A DNA stretch of 36,464 bases from NCBI GenBank assembly GCA_035293845.1, contig DATGMB010000105.1, positions 1-36,464 of the forward strand, given 5' to 3'. Positions 9,250 to 16,443 of this stretch are shown one piece after another. The notes under the pieces were generated by a model. The model saw nothing but the letters and a program-made list of their open reading frames with translations. It ran no database searches and had not been told where the DNA came from. The position numbers and the translations under genes were made by a program. Within the stretch, counting starts at the first letter, position 1; every line of letters starts with the position of its first letter. Source of the DNA: DATGMB01 sp035293845 (lineage in GTDB: Bacteria > Acidobacteriota > Terriglobia > Bryobacterales > Bryobacteraceae).

Positions 9250-10220
9250 ATACAGACGGACGATTCATCGATACCGGGCTCGCCGTGCTCGAAGGCGAAG
9301 CCGCTTCGGCCACCCAGGCCCGCCGCCAGCCGGCGCCGCAGCCGGACACCGGAAACGCCCCGGGGCCGACTTACTACAATCTCCCCGTGCTCAAGGAGCC
9401 GGTTTGGGAGTGGGCGATCCCCGCGTACTTCCTGATCGGCGGGATGGCCGGCGCCGCGATGACACTGGGGATGGCCGCGCAGCTCATCGGCGGCCGCAAG
9501 CTGTATGCGTTCGACGCGCGCTGCCGCTGGACGGGCGCCATCGGCGGCGCGGTCGGCTCGGCGCTGCTCATCTACGACCTCGGCCGCCCCGTGCGGTTCC
9601 TCAATATGCTCCGGGTGTTCCGCCCTACGTCGCCGATGAGCATCGGAAGCTGGGTGCTGGCGCTGGCGACACCGCTTTCGGCCGGGTCCGCGATTCTGCC
9701 GCGACCCTACAATCGCCTGTTCGGCATCGGGGCCGGGCTGCTCGGTATGCCGCTGGCCACCTATACGGGCGTGCTCCTCGCCTCGACCGCCGTGCCGCTG
9801 TGGAACAGCGCGCGGCGAAGCCTGCCGCTGCTGTTCGGCGCTTCCTCGGTGGCCTCGCTCGGCGCCGCGTTTCATTTTCTGGATTTCGGACGGCGCGAGC
9901 GCGCCATCGTCGCTCGCTTCGCCCTGCTCGGCCAGGCCGCCGAACTGGCCGCCACGGTGGCCGTGGAACGCGAAGCGCGCCGCATTCCGCAAGTTGCCCG
10001 CCCGCTGCACGACGGCTTTACCGGCGCGCTGTGGACGGCCGCATCCCTGTTCACCGCCGGCGCCGTCCTGGTTTCCCTTACCCCCGGCGGCGGACGCGGC
10101 AAGCGATGGCTGGCCGGCGCGCTTGGGCTCGCGGGCAGCGCCTGCCTCCGCTTCGGCATCTTTTACGCGGGCAAACGCTCGGCCCGCGACCCGCACGCCG
10201 CCTTCGCGCACGCGTCGTAG
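9246..10220 (+). CDS. NrfD/PsrC-type membrane anchor of the formate dehydrogenase complex
   Basis: The 324-residue product starts at ATG 9246, overlapping the beta-subunit stop by four bases. After a hydrophilic N-terminus of about 50 residues (VWEWAIPAYFLIGGMAGAAM marks the first helix), about eight hydrophobic segments follow, with the NrfD-type DLGRPVRFLNMLRVF loop and a region reading PMSIGSWVL. This family binds quinone without haem, unlike the cytochrome b anchor FdnI of E. coli. Role: passing electrons from the beta subunit to the quinone pool. A longer upstream frame exists but is only an extension through the beta gene. A palindromic repeat follows 17 bases after the stop. Confidence 0.88.
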   Translation: MNTDGRFIDTGLAVLEGEAASATQARRQPAPQPDTGNAPGPTYYNLPVLKEPVWEWAIPAYFLIGGMAGAAMTLGMAAQLIGGRKLYAFDARCRWTGAIGGAVGSALLIYDLGRPVRFLNMLRVFRPTSPMSIGSWVLALATPLSAGSAILPRPYNRLFGIGAGLLGMPLATYTGVLLASTAVPLWNSARRSLPLLFGASSVASLGAAFHFLDFGRRERAIVARFALLGQAAELAATVAVEREARRIPQVARPLHDGFTGALWTAASLFTAGAVLVSLTPGGGRGKRWLAGALGLAGSACLRFGIFYAGKRSARDPHAAFAHAS

Positions 10221-10237
10221 GGCGTTACCTGGGATTC

Positions 10238-10312
10238 ACCGCCGAGACGCAGAGGCGCCGAGAAAACGAAGGAGCCCAGGTCGCTTCCTCGGCGTCTCGG
10301 CGCCTCGGCGGT
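10238..10312. repeat. Dispersed palindromic repeat, copy 1
   Basis: The left arm (10238-10264, starting ACCGCCGAGACGCAGAGG) and right arm (10286-10312, ending CTCGGCGCCTCGGCGGT) are an imperfect inverted repeat around a 21-base loop. The left arm is 26/27 identical to the reverse complement of 19569-19595. It sits 17 bases after the formate dehydrogenase operon and could act as a transcript-end structure. No coding potential. Confidence 0.7.
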
Positions 10313-10344
10313 GGAATTCTGTCCGGAATATCCCCTAGTTTCCG

Positions 10345-10372
10345 TTGACGTCTCTAAAATTTATGGCACAAT
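10345..10372 (+). promoter_or_regulatory. Sigma70-like promoter for the small coiled-coil gene
   Basis: TTGACG (10345-10350), a 16-base AT-rich spacer and CACAAT (10367-10372). It stands in a locally AT-rich stretch between the repeat and the gene starting at about 10432. Confidence 0.4.
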
Positions 10373-10431
10373 AAATGAAACTGTATTAATCGAGAGGCTG
10401 GCCGCGTATGCGGCCGCGTGGAAGGCGGATT

Positions 10432-10743
10432 GTGAGCCAAAAAGCCGAAACGCCGTTCGATAGCATCGAGGGCTCTCACGAATACGTGGCTCTGCTCGCG
10501 GAAGCGGTGGATGAGGCTCGCCGCGACGTGGAAGAGGAGATCGCCGCCGCGGAAAAAGAGGGCGCCGATCGCCGCAAACAAGCCCTCCTCCTGGTTTCCT
10601 ATAATCTCGCCAAACTGAATCTCCACATCACCACGAGCCGGCGCATTTTGAACGATCTGCGCACGCTTCGCCGGCTGCTCCTGGCGGAACGCGGCCTCCC
10701 CGCGGACGATGACGCCACGGAGCCTGCCGGCATCGACCTGTAA
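10432..10743 (+). CDS. Small helical protein of unknown function
   Basis: I do not recognise this protein. From the GTG at 10432 it has 103 residues beginning VSQKAETPFDSIEGSHEYVA. This start has GGAAGG at 10420-10425 at good spacing. An ATG at 10408 would add the Arg-rich MRPRGRRI and has a weaker ribosome site, so it is possible but less likely. The middle (about residues 20-85) is highly charged with heptad-like Glu/Arg/Leu spacing (VDEARRDVEEEIAAAEKEGA), suggesting an alpha-helical hairpin or coiled coil. It has its own promoter-like sequence and is probably monocistronic. A half-copy of the dispersed repeat begins just after its stop. Confidence 0.6.
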   Translation: MSQKAETPFDSIEGSHEYVALLAEAVDEARRDVEEEIAAAEKEGADRRKQALLLVSYNLAKLNLHITTSRRILNDLRTLRRLLLAERGLPADDDATEPAGIDL

Positions 10744-10761
10744 ACCGGCCGGGACGCGGAG
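10744..10761 (+). repeat. Half-copy of the dispersed repeat
   Basis: ACCGGCCGGGACGCGGAG follows the stop codon immediately. Apart from two extra bases it matches the left arm of the copy at 19531. A short palindrome, ACACTAAGTGT (10783-10793), follows. The rest of the gap to 10917 shows nothing I can assign. Confidence 0.4.
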
Positions 10762-10917
10762 ACAGCAGACGGCGAGTTACTAACACTAAGTGTAAGTGTA
10801 CAGATACTCACAAGGCCCCCAGTCCGCACCGCTCCTCCGACCTACCGTCCGTTCGCTTCTTCCAAGCTACCGATGCAAAAACCGGCAAAGGGCGCGGGTT
10901 TTGGCTCCAGTTGCCTC

Positions 10918-10946
10918 TTGACAGCCGCCGGAAGCGAGCGTACCAT
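10918..10946 (+). promoter_or_regulatory. Sigma70 promoter of the CarD-like gene
   Basis: A perfect TTGACA (10918-10923) is followed by exactly 17 bases and TACCAT (10941-10946). Transcription would start near 10953, about 60 bases before the CarD-like start codon. Confidence 0.6.
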
Positions 10947-11012
10947 TCAGGGGATGTTGCGAGAAGTGACACGCAGCACCCAGCAGCGGTGGTTTTGTGG
11001 GGGACACACCGT

Positions 11013-11522
11013 ATGACGTTTCAGATCGGCGACAAAGTCGTCTATCCCAACCAAGGCGTTGGGACCATCGAGAATATCAGTACCCGCTCTTTCGGCTCCG
11101 CTTTCGAGAAGTTCTACCTCCTACGCTTCGGATGCAATAGCATGACCGTGCTGGTCCCGTTTTCCAATGTGGCCAACATCGGACTGCGGAGGGTGACCAA
11201 GGACCGGGAGATCTCGCGCGTCCTGTCTTATCTTTCGAACGGATCGTGCGCGATCAATCCGGACTGGAAGGTCCGGTTCAAGGAAAACACCGATAAAATG
11301 CAGAGCGGCGACCTGCTGCGAGCGGCCGAAGTGTTCAAAATGCTGCTGCAGTTGCACGTCGATAAGCCGCTCTCGTTCCGTGAAAAGAAGATGCTCGACC
11401 GCGCCCGGCACATGCTGGTCTCCGAGATTTCGATTGCGCGCAACGTGCCCGAGATCCACGCGGTCGGCATGCTGCAGAAAGCCCTGCTCAAGGCCGGGCT
11501 GACGCTGCCGGCGTTGATGTAG
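11013..11522 (+). CDS. CarD-family RNA polymerase-binding transcription regulator
   Basis: This 169-residue protein begins MTFQIGDKVVYPNQGVGTIE, the hallmark of the CarD/TRCF RNA-polymerase-interacting (RID) domain, which binds the beta subunit and stabilises open promoter complexes. The RID fold occupies about residues 1-60. The remainder is helical (LSFREKKMLDRARHMLVSEI), matching the DNA-contacting C-terminal domain of CarD; total length is close to the family norm of about 160. The ATG at 11013 is chosen because the RID domain starts there and a G-rich ribosome site (GGGGGA near 10999-11004) precedes it; the upstream extension in the same frame is not CarD-like. It is separate from its neighbours and has a clear promoter. 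Confidence 0.88.
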   Translation: MTFQIGDKVVYPNQGVGTIENISTRSFGSAFEKFYLLRFGCNSMTVLVPFSNVANIGLRRVTKDREISRVLSYLSNGSCAINPDWKVRFKENTDKMQSGDLLRAAEVFKMLLQLHVDKPLSFREKKMLDRARHMLVSEISIARNVPEIHAVGMLQKALLKAGLTLPALM

Positions 11523-11537
11523 CGGCGAATACGCGGT

Positions 11538-12443
11538 TCAGGGGTGCGGATACCACTTGAGGTGTATCCGTCCCAAGCCATAATCCGCGAAGATCAGCGA
11601 TTCGCCATCGGCGCTGACCAGGTACTGGTTGGCATCGGACGGCACGGGCCGCCAGACGGATGCCGCGCGGTCGAGCGTCAGCAGCCGCGGATTCTTGCCG
11701 TCCCGGTCGCGGCAGTGGAGAAAAACGGCTCCGTCCGAGGTCATCGCGACCCGCAGCTCGGGGGCGAACTCATCGAGCCGCCACCGGCCGGTGAGTTTCC
11801 CGTCGAGATCGAGCTCCACCCATTCCGTTTTCGTCCCCAGCGTTCCGGAGTAGACCCAAAGCCCCACGCGGTCGTGCCCGACCGTGATGCAGTTCGACTG
11901 CTGCCAATCCTGCTCGCCGGGTTCGAGGCCCCGCGGGAAAGTGGAGCGTGGGAGATAGGCTCCGGCCTGACGGCCATCCGGCGAGAACTTGCGGACGATC
12001 ATGTAATCGGACCGGTCGGGCATGAACGGGTTCGCCGCGCTGGTCTGCCAGCCCAGGCTCCACAGAGAATGATCTTCGCCGAAGGCGAGGTGCATGGGCC
12101 GGTAGCGGCCGGTCGGGATGGTCAGCCGCAAGGCGCCCGAGGGGTCGTGCAGGTCGATGAAGCCGGCCGCATCGTTTCTCCAGGCGACTGCCAGCGTGCC
12201 GTCGGTATCCGCCGCAATGGCTTTAACTGTTCCGGCCGGCGGCGCGATGTAGGGCCCCGGAATGCCGTCCGGCGTGAAAATCTGGAGCGGCTCGCGCCCG
12301 GCCCAGTAGATGTAGCCCTTGTAAAAGGCCGGGCTCAGCATTCCCATGGTTTCACCCGCCTGGGAAATCACCTCACGAACCGGAGCATTCGCGGCCGCCG
12401 CAAAACAGGCGAAAGCCGCGGCCATCATCGACGATTTGACCAT
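11538..12443 (-). CDS. Secreted protein of unknown function, propeller-like repeats
   Basis: I do not recognise a named family. The 301-residue product begins MVKSSMMAAAFACFAAAANA, a signal peptide cleaved before PVRE. The ATG at 12443 has GGAGGG six to ten bases upstream, which decides it over the longer frame from 12476. The mature part has recurring Trp/Gly/Asp-rich segments (GTLAVAWRNDAAGFIDL, HSLWSLGWQ, VGLWVYSGTLG, SLIFADYGLGRIHL) spaced about 40-50 residues apart, as in six- or seven-bladed beta-propellers. No catalytic motif is visible. It points towards the CarD-like gene (convergent, 15-base gap) and is divergent from the FHA gene. A hairpin (GCAGGCC/GGCCTGC, 12460-12483) lies just before its ribosome site. 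Confidence 0.65.
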   Translation of the reverse strand: MVKSSMMAAAFACFAAAANAPVREVISQAGETMGMLSPAFYKGYIYWAGREPLQIFTPDGIPGPYIAPPAGTVKAIAADTDGTLAVAWRNDAAGFIDLHDPSGALRLTIPTGRYRPMHLAFGEDHSLWSLGWQTSAANPFMPDRSDYMIVRKFSPDGRQAGAYLPRSTFPRGLEPGEQDWQQSNCITVGHDRVGLWVYSGTLGTKTEWVELDLDGKLTGRWRLDEFAPELRVAMTSDGAVFLHCRDRDGKNPRLLTLDRAASVWRPVPSDANQYLVSADGESLIFADYGLGRIHLKWYPHP

Positions 12444-12488
12444 CCGCCCTCCAGAAAAGGCAGGCCCGTGGCCCATGGCCTGCGCGTC

Positions 12489-12494
12489 ATTCTA
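12489..12494 (-). promoter_or_regulatory. -10 element for the secreted protein
   Basis: TAGAAT on the minus strand (12494..12489) lies 45 bases before the ATG at 12443. The -35 is weak. The hairpin at 12460-12483 would fall in the leader. Confidence 0.3.
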
Positions 12495-12882
12495 TGCCGA
12501 TAGACGGAAACCAATGACGGAACGTTGAAATTTTTATTTGAGCGCTTTTCAATTACTTACACTTTGCGGGCGCCCGGCGCGGCGATTGGGCGTGCGAGGG
12601 CCTGCGCGCTTCCCGGGCAGCACGGGGAAGCCCGAGCCAAGGACCGCTCCTGGAGTCCCGGCCCGGCAATACGGGCCGCAAACGAACGAGAATTTGAGCG
12701 AAACCACCGCAAGATCCACGCCGGAACCGCACTGCGATCGCCTGCGATCGCCCGCGCGCCACTCTCCCGCGCCACCGGTGTCCCTACTTGAACAGAAATT
12801 AATTTCCAGCCCCGGCGTTCACCCGTAACCCGATCTACCCCGGTCCGTCTACAATGGAGATCCGCGTCCTCCAGGGAATCGT
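12495..12882. other. Divergent intergenic region before the kinase/FHA cluster
   Basis: This stretch holds an AT-rich part at 12525-12560, then GC-rich sequence with no plausible gene. An exact 10-bp tandem repeat, CTGCGATCGC, lies at 12732-12741 and 12742-12751; each unit contains the octamer palindrome GCGATCGC. A good -10 (TACAAT, 12850-12855) without a clear -35 is 27 bases before the GTG start of the FHA gene. Confidence 0.4.
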
Positions 12883-13725
12883 GTGCAAACCGGAAACAAA
12901 CAGCCTCAGACGAGGATCAGCGGCCAGACCATTATCGACGAGCTGATCCGCAATATGGAATTCGGGCGGCTCGAGATGGGTTACGGGATCCTGCTGCCCT
13001 GCATTTTCAGCGTTTATCTCCATCCGGACGACTATGCTCGGCTGGCCGGCGTGCAGGAGATTATCCAGGAGGATGCGCGCCGCGCACTCTCCGCCCGAAT
13101 GGCCGAGTGGAATGCCAAGCCGCGCTTCCGCCGCGGCGGGCCGCAGAAGCAGTACCGGATCGCGCGCAACGACTGGTCCATCGAGTTTTTCGCCGATACC
13201 GAAGGCGCCGTGCCGCCGGGCGATGTCGAAATCCACTCCGAGCTCAACGATGTCCCGCAGCCCGGCTACCGCGGCGTCAAGACCACCCTCATCGACCGCG
13301 AGCCCTCCGTAACCGCGGCGCGGGGAGTCCGGACGGCGCCCATGGGCGGCCGCGGCGAAACGCAGCATCGCGGCTCCACCCCGCACCGCGCTCCCACGCC
13401 CGTCCGCATCTTCGGCGAGATCCGTTATCAGGACGATTCCGGGCCGCAGACCTTCTTTATCACGCAGAACGAGGTTTCGATCGGCCGCGGCGGCGACCAG
13501 ATGTCCGTCGACCTGCCGCTCTATACCACCGAGGAAGTCTCCCGCGAGCACCTCCGCGTGCGCCGCGATCCGGCGAGCGGCGCGTTCGCCATCGTCGATA
13601 AAAGCCGCAACGGAACCTGGGTCAACCGCAAGCGCCTGCCCCGGGACGTGGAGCAGCCGCTGCCCGACCGCGCCGAGATCGGCGTGGCGGAAGTCCTCAA
13701 TCTGGTCTTCGAGGCGCGGCGATGA
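12883..13725 (+). CDS. FHA-domain protein with DUF3662/FhaA-like N-terminus
   Basis: The 280-residue protein is likely a phosphothreonine-reading adaptor. Residues about 10-130 resemble the N-terminal domain of mycobacterial FhaA (IIDELIRNMEFGRLEMGYGI, then LLPCIFSVYLHPDDYARL). A low-complexity linker follows at about 140-170. The FHA fold at about 175-280 shows its signature residues: Gly-Arg in VSIGRGGDQ, Ser-x-x-His in SREHLRV, and Asn-Gly in SRNGTWVNRKRL. The GTG at 12883 is chosen, with AGGGA upstream. It is the first gene of the kinase/phosphatase/cell-wall operon, and its stop overlaps the ATG of the next small gene. FHA proteins in such loci are usually substrates and scaffolds of the neighbouring Ser/Thr kinase, which is an inference here. 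Confidence 0.82.
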   Translation: MQTGNKQPQTRISGQTIIDELIRNMEFGRLEMGYGILLPCIFSVYLHPDDYARLAGVQEIIQEDARRALSARMAEWNAKPRFRRGGPQKQYRIARNDWSIEFFADTEGAVPPGDVEIHSELNDVPQPGYRGVKTTLIDREPSVTAARGVRTAPMGGRGETQHRGSTPHRAPTPVRIFGEIRYQDDSGPQTFFITQNEVSIGRGGDQMSVDLPLYTTEEVSREHLRVRRDPASGAFAIVDKSRNGTWVNRKRLPRDVEQPLPDRAEIGVAEVLNLVFEARR

Positions 13726-13865
13726 GCGGGTTATACCAGTGGCACACGGTATTTGTGGCGGGCTTCCTGGGCTTCGTGCTGCTGTTTGTGCTGGCGCAGG
13801 CGCGGCGCGGGCCGGGCGGTGGGGGTCAGGGACCAGGGGCTAGGGACCGGGGGCCAGGGCGATGA
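13722..13865 (+). CDS. 47-residue single-pass membrane microprotein
   Basis: This small gene starts at ATG 13722, overlapping the FHA stop by ATGA, and its own TGA (13863-13865) overlaps the ATG of the phosphatase by ATGA. The product begins MSGLYQWHTVFVAGFLGFVL and continues LFVLAQARR, so residues about 9-26 are one membrane helix followed by a basic boundary. The tail (from about residue 29) is only Gly/Pro/Arg/Gln/Asp because it is translated from a 14-bp G-rich tandem repeat. By the positive-inside rule the tail should be cytoplasmic. No family is recognised; the position suggests a membrane partner of the FHA protein or phosphatase, or a translational-coupling peptide. Confidence 0.65.
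   Translation: MSGLYQWHTVFVAGFLGFVLLFVLAQARRGPGGGGQGPGARDRGPGR
13821..13859 (+). repeat. 14-bp G-rich tandem repeat with G-quadruplex potential
   Basis: GGGACCAGGGGCTA (13829-13842) and GGGACCGGGGGCCA (13843-13856) are 12/14 identical and are preceded by a partial unit at 13821-13828. Six G-tracts of 3-5 bases separated by 3-4-base loops satisfy the canonical G-quadruplex pattern on the coding (mRNA-like) strand. The repeat ends two bases before the phosphatase ATG. Confidence 0.7.
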
Positions 13866-14761
13866 AGGAAGCGGTGACGGGGGAACTTCGCAGCTCACTC
13901 TCCGCCGGCGCCGCCTCCGATACCGGCCGGCTCCGCGATCACAACGAGGATCGCTACCTCTGCGATCCCGCAAACGGCATCTTCCTGGTGGTCGATGGCG
14001 TGGGCGGGCACGCCGCCGGGGAACTGGCCGCCGAAACCGCGGTCGAGGTGATCCGCGCGGCGGAACTGAGCGGCAGCGCATCCATTCGCGAAGCGATTGC
14101 CCGCGCCAACAACCGCATCTTCGAACTGGCGGACGAGCGTCCGGAGCATCGCGGCATGGCCTGTGTGCTGACGCTGGCGGTAGTGCGCGGCGGCGAGATC
14201 TCGATCGGACACGTCGGCGATTCGCGCCTTTACCTGATCTGGCGCGGCGCGATTCGCAAGCTGACCAGCGACCATTCGCCTGTCGGAGAGGACGAAGACG
14301 CGGGAGAGCTCAGCGAGGCCGAAGCCATGCAGCACCCGCGCCGCAACGAGGTCTTCCGCGACGTGGGCTCGCGCCGCCGCGCTGCCGCCGATAGCGATTT
14401 CATCCAGACTCTGCAGTGCCGTTTCCGCCCCGACGCCGCCATCCTGCTGTGCAGTGACGGCCTCACCGACCACCTGACATCGGCGCAGGTGCGGGAGATC
14501 GTGGATCGTTACGACGGCGACGCGGAGCGCGTGGCCGCCGAACTCGTCGATGCCGCCAACCAGGCCGGCGGCAAGGACAACATCACCGCGCTGTTCGTGG
14601 CCGGGCCGGAATTCCGCGGCGCCGGAGCGTGCGGCACCACGACGCGCCCGCGCTCTACAACCACGCGCGTACGGCCGCCGCTGCGTCCCACCGGGAAATT
14701 TCTCCTGCTGCTGTGTGGCGCGGTGATCGGGATGCTGGTCTGGATGGTGGTGCGAAGATGA
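13862..14761 (+). CDS. PP2C-family Ser/Thr protein phosphatase with C-terminal membrane anchor
   Basis: This 299-residue metal-dependent phosphatase would reverse phosphorylation by the neighbouring kinase. PP2C motifs appear in order: SDTGRLRDHNEDRYL, FLVVDGVGGHAAGE (metal-binding Asp-Gly), ISIGHVGDSRLYLI, LLCSDGLTDHL and GGKDNITALFV (metal-binding Asp-Asn). The last 20 residues (FLLLLCGAVIGMLVWMVVRR) form one membrane helix; catalytic domain first and helix last resembles mycobacterial PstP, but without its extracellular domain. The ATG at 13862 overlaps the microprotein stop, and its TGA overlaps the kinase ATG, so expression is probably coupled in both directions. Confidence 0.92.
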   Translation: MKEAVTGELRSSLSAGAASDTGRLRDHNEDRYLCDPANGIFLVVDGVGGHAAGELAAETAVEVIRAAELSGSASIREAIARANNRIFELADERPEHRGMACVLTLAVVRGGEISIGHVGDSRLYLIWRGAIRKLTSDHSPVGEDEDAGELSEAEAMQHPRRNEVFRDVGSRRRAAADSDFIQTLQCRFRPDAAILLCSDGLTDHLTSAQVREIVDRYDGDAERVAAELVDAANQAGGKDNITALFVAGPEFRGAGACGTTTRPRSTTTRVRPPLRPTGKFLLLLCGAVIGMLVWMVVRR

Positions 14762-16251
14762 TTGCTCCGGCAAAACTCGGACCGTACCAGATCGTGCGGC
14801 GGCTCGGCAAGAGCGTGGCGGACGTGTACCTGGCCATCGATACGGAAGCCGGCCGCCGCGTCGCGCTGAAACTCATTCCGCTGGGCGGCGACGCCGTGAA
14901 CCGCATGGTGATCGAGGCGGAGCGGCGTGGCGCCTCCATCCAGCGCGAGCTGCACTCGGCCGATCCGCGCATGATCGAGGTTTACGACTACGGCGAGCGC
15001 GATGGCTGGTTCTTCGTCGCGATGCAGTACGTCGAAGGGCGCAACCTGGCCGAGGTGTTGCGCGGCGGCGCGCTCGAGCCGGTGCGGGCCGCGGCCATCG
15101 CGCTCGAGCTGTGCGAGCAGTTGGATAAGTTCCACTCCTGGCAGTCCACGGTGGTGCATGGGGATATCAAGCCGGCCAACATCCACCTGGGACCGACGGA
15201 CACCGTGCGGCTGCTCGATTTCGGCATCGCCAAAATGCTGCGGCCGGATTGCGCGGCCACCGCGCACCTGTTCGGCAGCCCGGGCTACTGCTCGCCGGAG
15301 CGGCTGGAGCGCTCGCAGGTGGATCAACAGAGCGACCTGTGGGCGGTGGGCGCGACGCTATACGAGATGCTGGCGGGAGCGCCTCCCTATCAGTCCGATA
15401 GCACGCGCAAGCTGGAGGCGCTGATCCGCTCCAAGCGGCCGCCCGCCGCGCTTCCGGCCCGTGTGCCGCGAACGCTGCGCCTGATCGTGAGCAAGGCGAT
15501 GGCGCCGCAGCCTTCGCGGCGCTACCCATCGGCGCGCGATCTGCAGGCGGACTTGCAGGCATTTCTCGAGCGCCGGCCGACGATGGCGGAAAAGGAGCGG
15601 CGCGGGTTCTCCGCCGGACCGACCATGGACGCCGCGCGCCAGGCGCTGCGCCGTGCCACCCGTACCGTGGCGCGCGCCCGCCGCAGCCTGCAGGTGGCCG
15701 GCGCCGCCGCATGGTTCGCCGGCGGGATGGCGCTGTGGATCGGCAGCAGCTCCGCGTGGGAAATGTGGCACGCCCGCCCGACCTCCGCTGCCGCGGTCCG
15801 GGCGCCCGCAACCGGCCCGGCCAAGCCGAAACCGCAGCCGGAGTCCCCAGCGAAAGCGGCCGCGCAGACGGTTCCGGATATGGCCGGCCTCTACCGTGCG
15901 GAAGCGGAGCGCAGCCTCTCTGCCAGCCCGGCCGACTGGCTGAAAGCGGAAGTCCTGCTGGAGCGCGCGGTGGAACAAGGCGACCGCGACGCGCGCACCG
16001 CGGGCGAACTGGCGCTGAGCCGCGGCTGGGCGGCGATCGAGCGGCTGTCCGGCGGACAGTACGCCGGGACCGCCGCCGCTCGCGAGCGGGCCTACGCGCG
16101 GGAGCAATTGAAGCTGGCCGCGGACAAGCTGCCCGGCGATGCCCGAGTGGCCGCCGGCCTGGCATCGGCGGCGCTCGCGCCTCGGCCGGTGCCCGCGGCC
16201 AAGAAGCCCGCGCGCAAGGCTGCGGTTTACCGGAGAAAGCAATGGCGTTAG
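14758..16251 (+). CDS. Transmembrane Ser/Thr protein kinase, non-RD type
   Basis: This 497-residue kinase starts at ATG 14758 overlapping the phosphatase stop. The kinase domain spans about residues 8-275: catalytic Lys38 in VALKL, the loop HGDIKPANI (His134, Asp136, Lys138) and DFG at 154-156. The usual Arg of HRD is Gly, and the glycine-rich loop reads LGKSVADVYLA, keeping only the first Gly. One membrane helix lies at about 314-336 (VAGAAAWFAGGMALWIGS). It is followed by a Pro/Ala/Lys linker and about 115 extracytoplasmic residues of helical, TPR/Sel1-like character ending in a basic tail. No PASTA repeats are present. Likely partners are the two FHA proteins, the PP2C phosphatase and the SEDS-PBP fusion. 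A GC-rich hairpin follows its stop by 8 bases. Confidence 0.9.
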   Translation: MIAPAKLGPYQIVRRLGKSVADVYLAIDTEAGRRVALKLIPLGGDAVNRMVIEAERRGASIQRELHSADPRMIEVYDYGERDGWFFVAMQYVEGRNLAEVLRGGALEPVRAAAIALELCEQLDKFHSWQSTVVHGDIKPANIHLGPTDTVRLLDFGIAKMLRPDCAATAHLFGSPGYCSPERLERSQVDQQSDLWAVGATLYEMLAGAPPYQSDSTRKLEALIRSKRPPAALPARVPRTLRLIVSKAMAPQPSRRYPSARDLQADLQAFLERRPTMAEKERRGFSAGPTMDAARQALRRATRTVARARRSLQVAGAAAWFAGGMALWIGSSSAWEMWHARPTSAAAVRAPATGPAKPKPQPESPAKAAAQTVPDMAGLYRAEAERSLSASPADWLKAEVLLERAVEQGDRDARTAGELALSRGWAAIERLSGGQYAGTAAARERAYAREQLKLAADKLPGDARVAAGLASAALAPRPVPAAKKPARKAAVYRRKQWR

Positions 16252-16259
16252 GAACTGTA

Positions 16260-16282
16260 GCGCGCCGCGGCATGCGGCGCGC
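16260..16282 (+). terminator. GC-rich hairpin after the kinase gene
   Basis: A perfect 9-bp stem, GCGCGCCGC (16260-16268) and GCGGCGCGC (16274-16282) with a 5-base loop, lies between the kinase stop and the next gene. There is no T-run, so it could be a pause, processing or partial-attenuation structure. The remaining gap to 16443 has no plausible gene. Confidence 0.35.
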
Positions 16283-16443
16283 GGTTGTGGGGGTTGGGAC
16301 CGCGGCTCGTGGGGGCGAAGCGCATTGGCGCGGGCTTCCGGGCGACGGGCTTGCGCGGCGCAGAGCGGCGGCGGCGCTGCGAGGAATCGCCTCATCGCGC
16401 GGTGCGGCGGGATCGCGCGGGTGCGTGCTACCGGAGGTCCTCT

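Noticed and set aside
10861..10905. Intrinsic terminator AAAACC...GGTTTT after the small coiled-coil gene.
   Set aside because: Outer A/T arms match but the inner GC part does not pair well and there is no true T-run; too weak to call.
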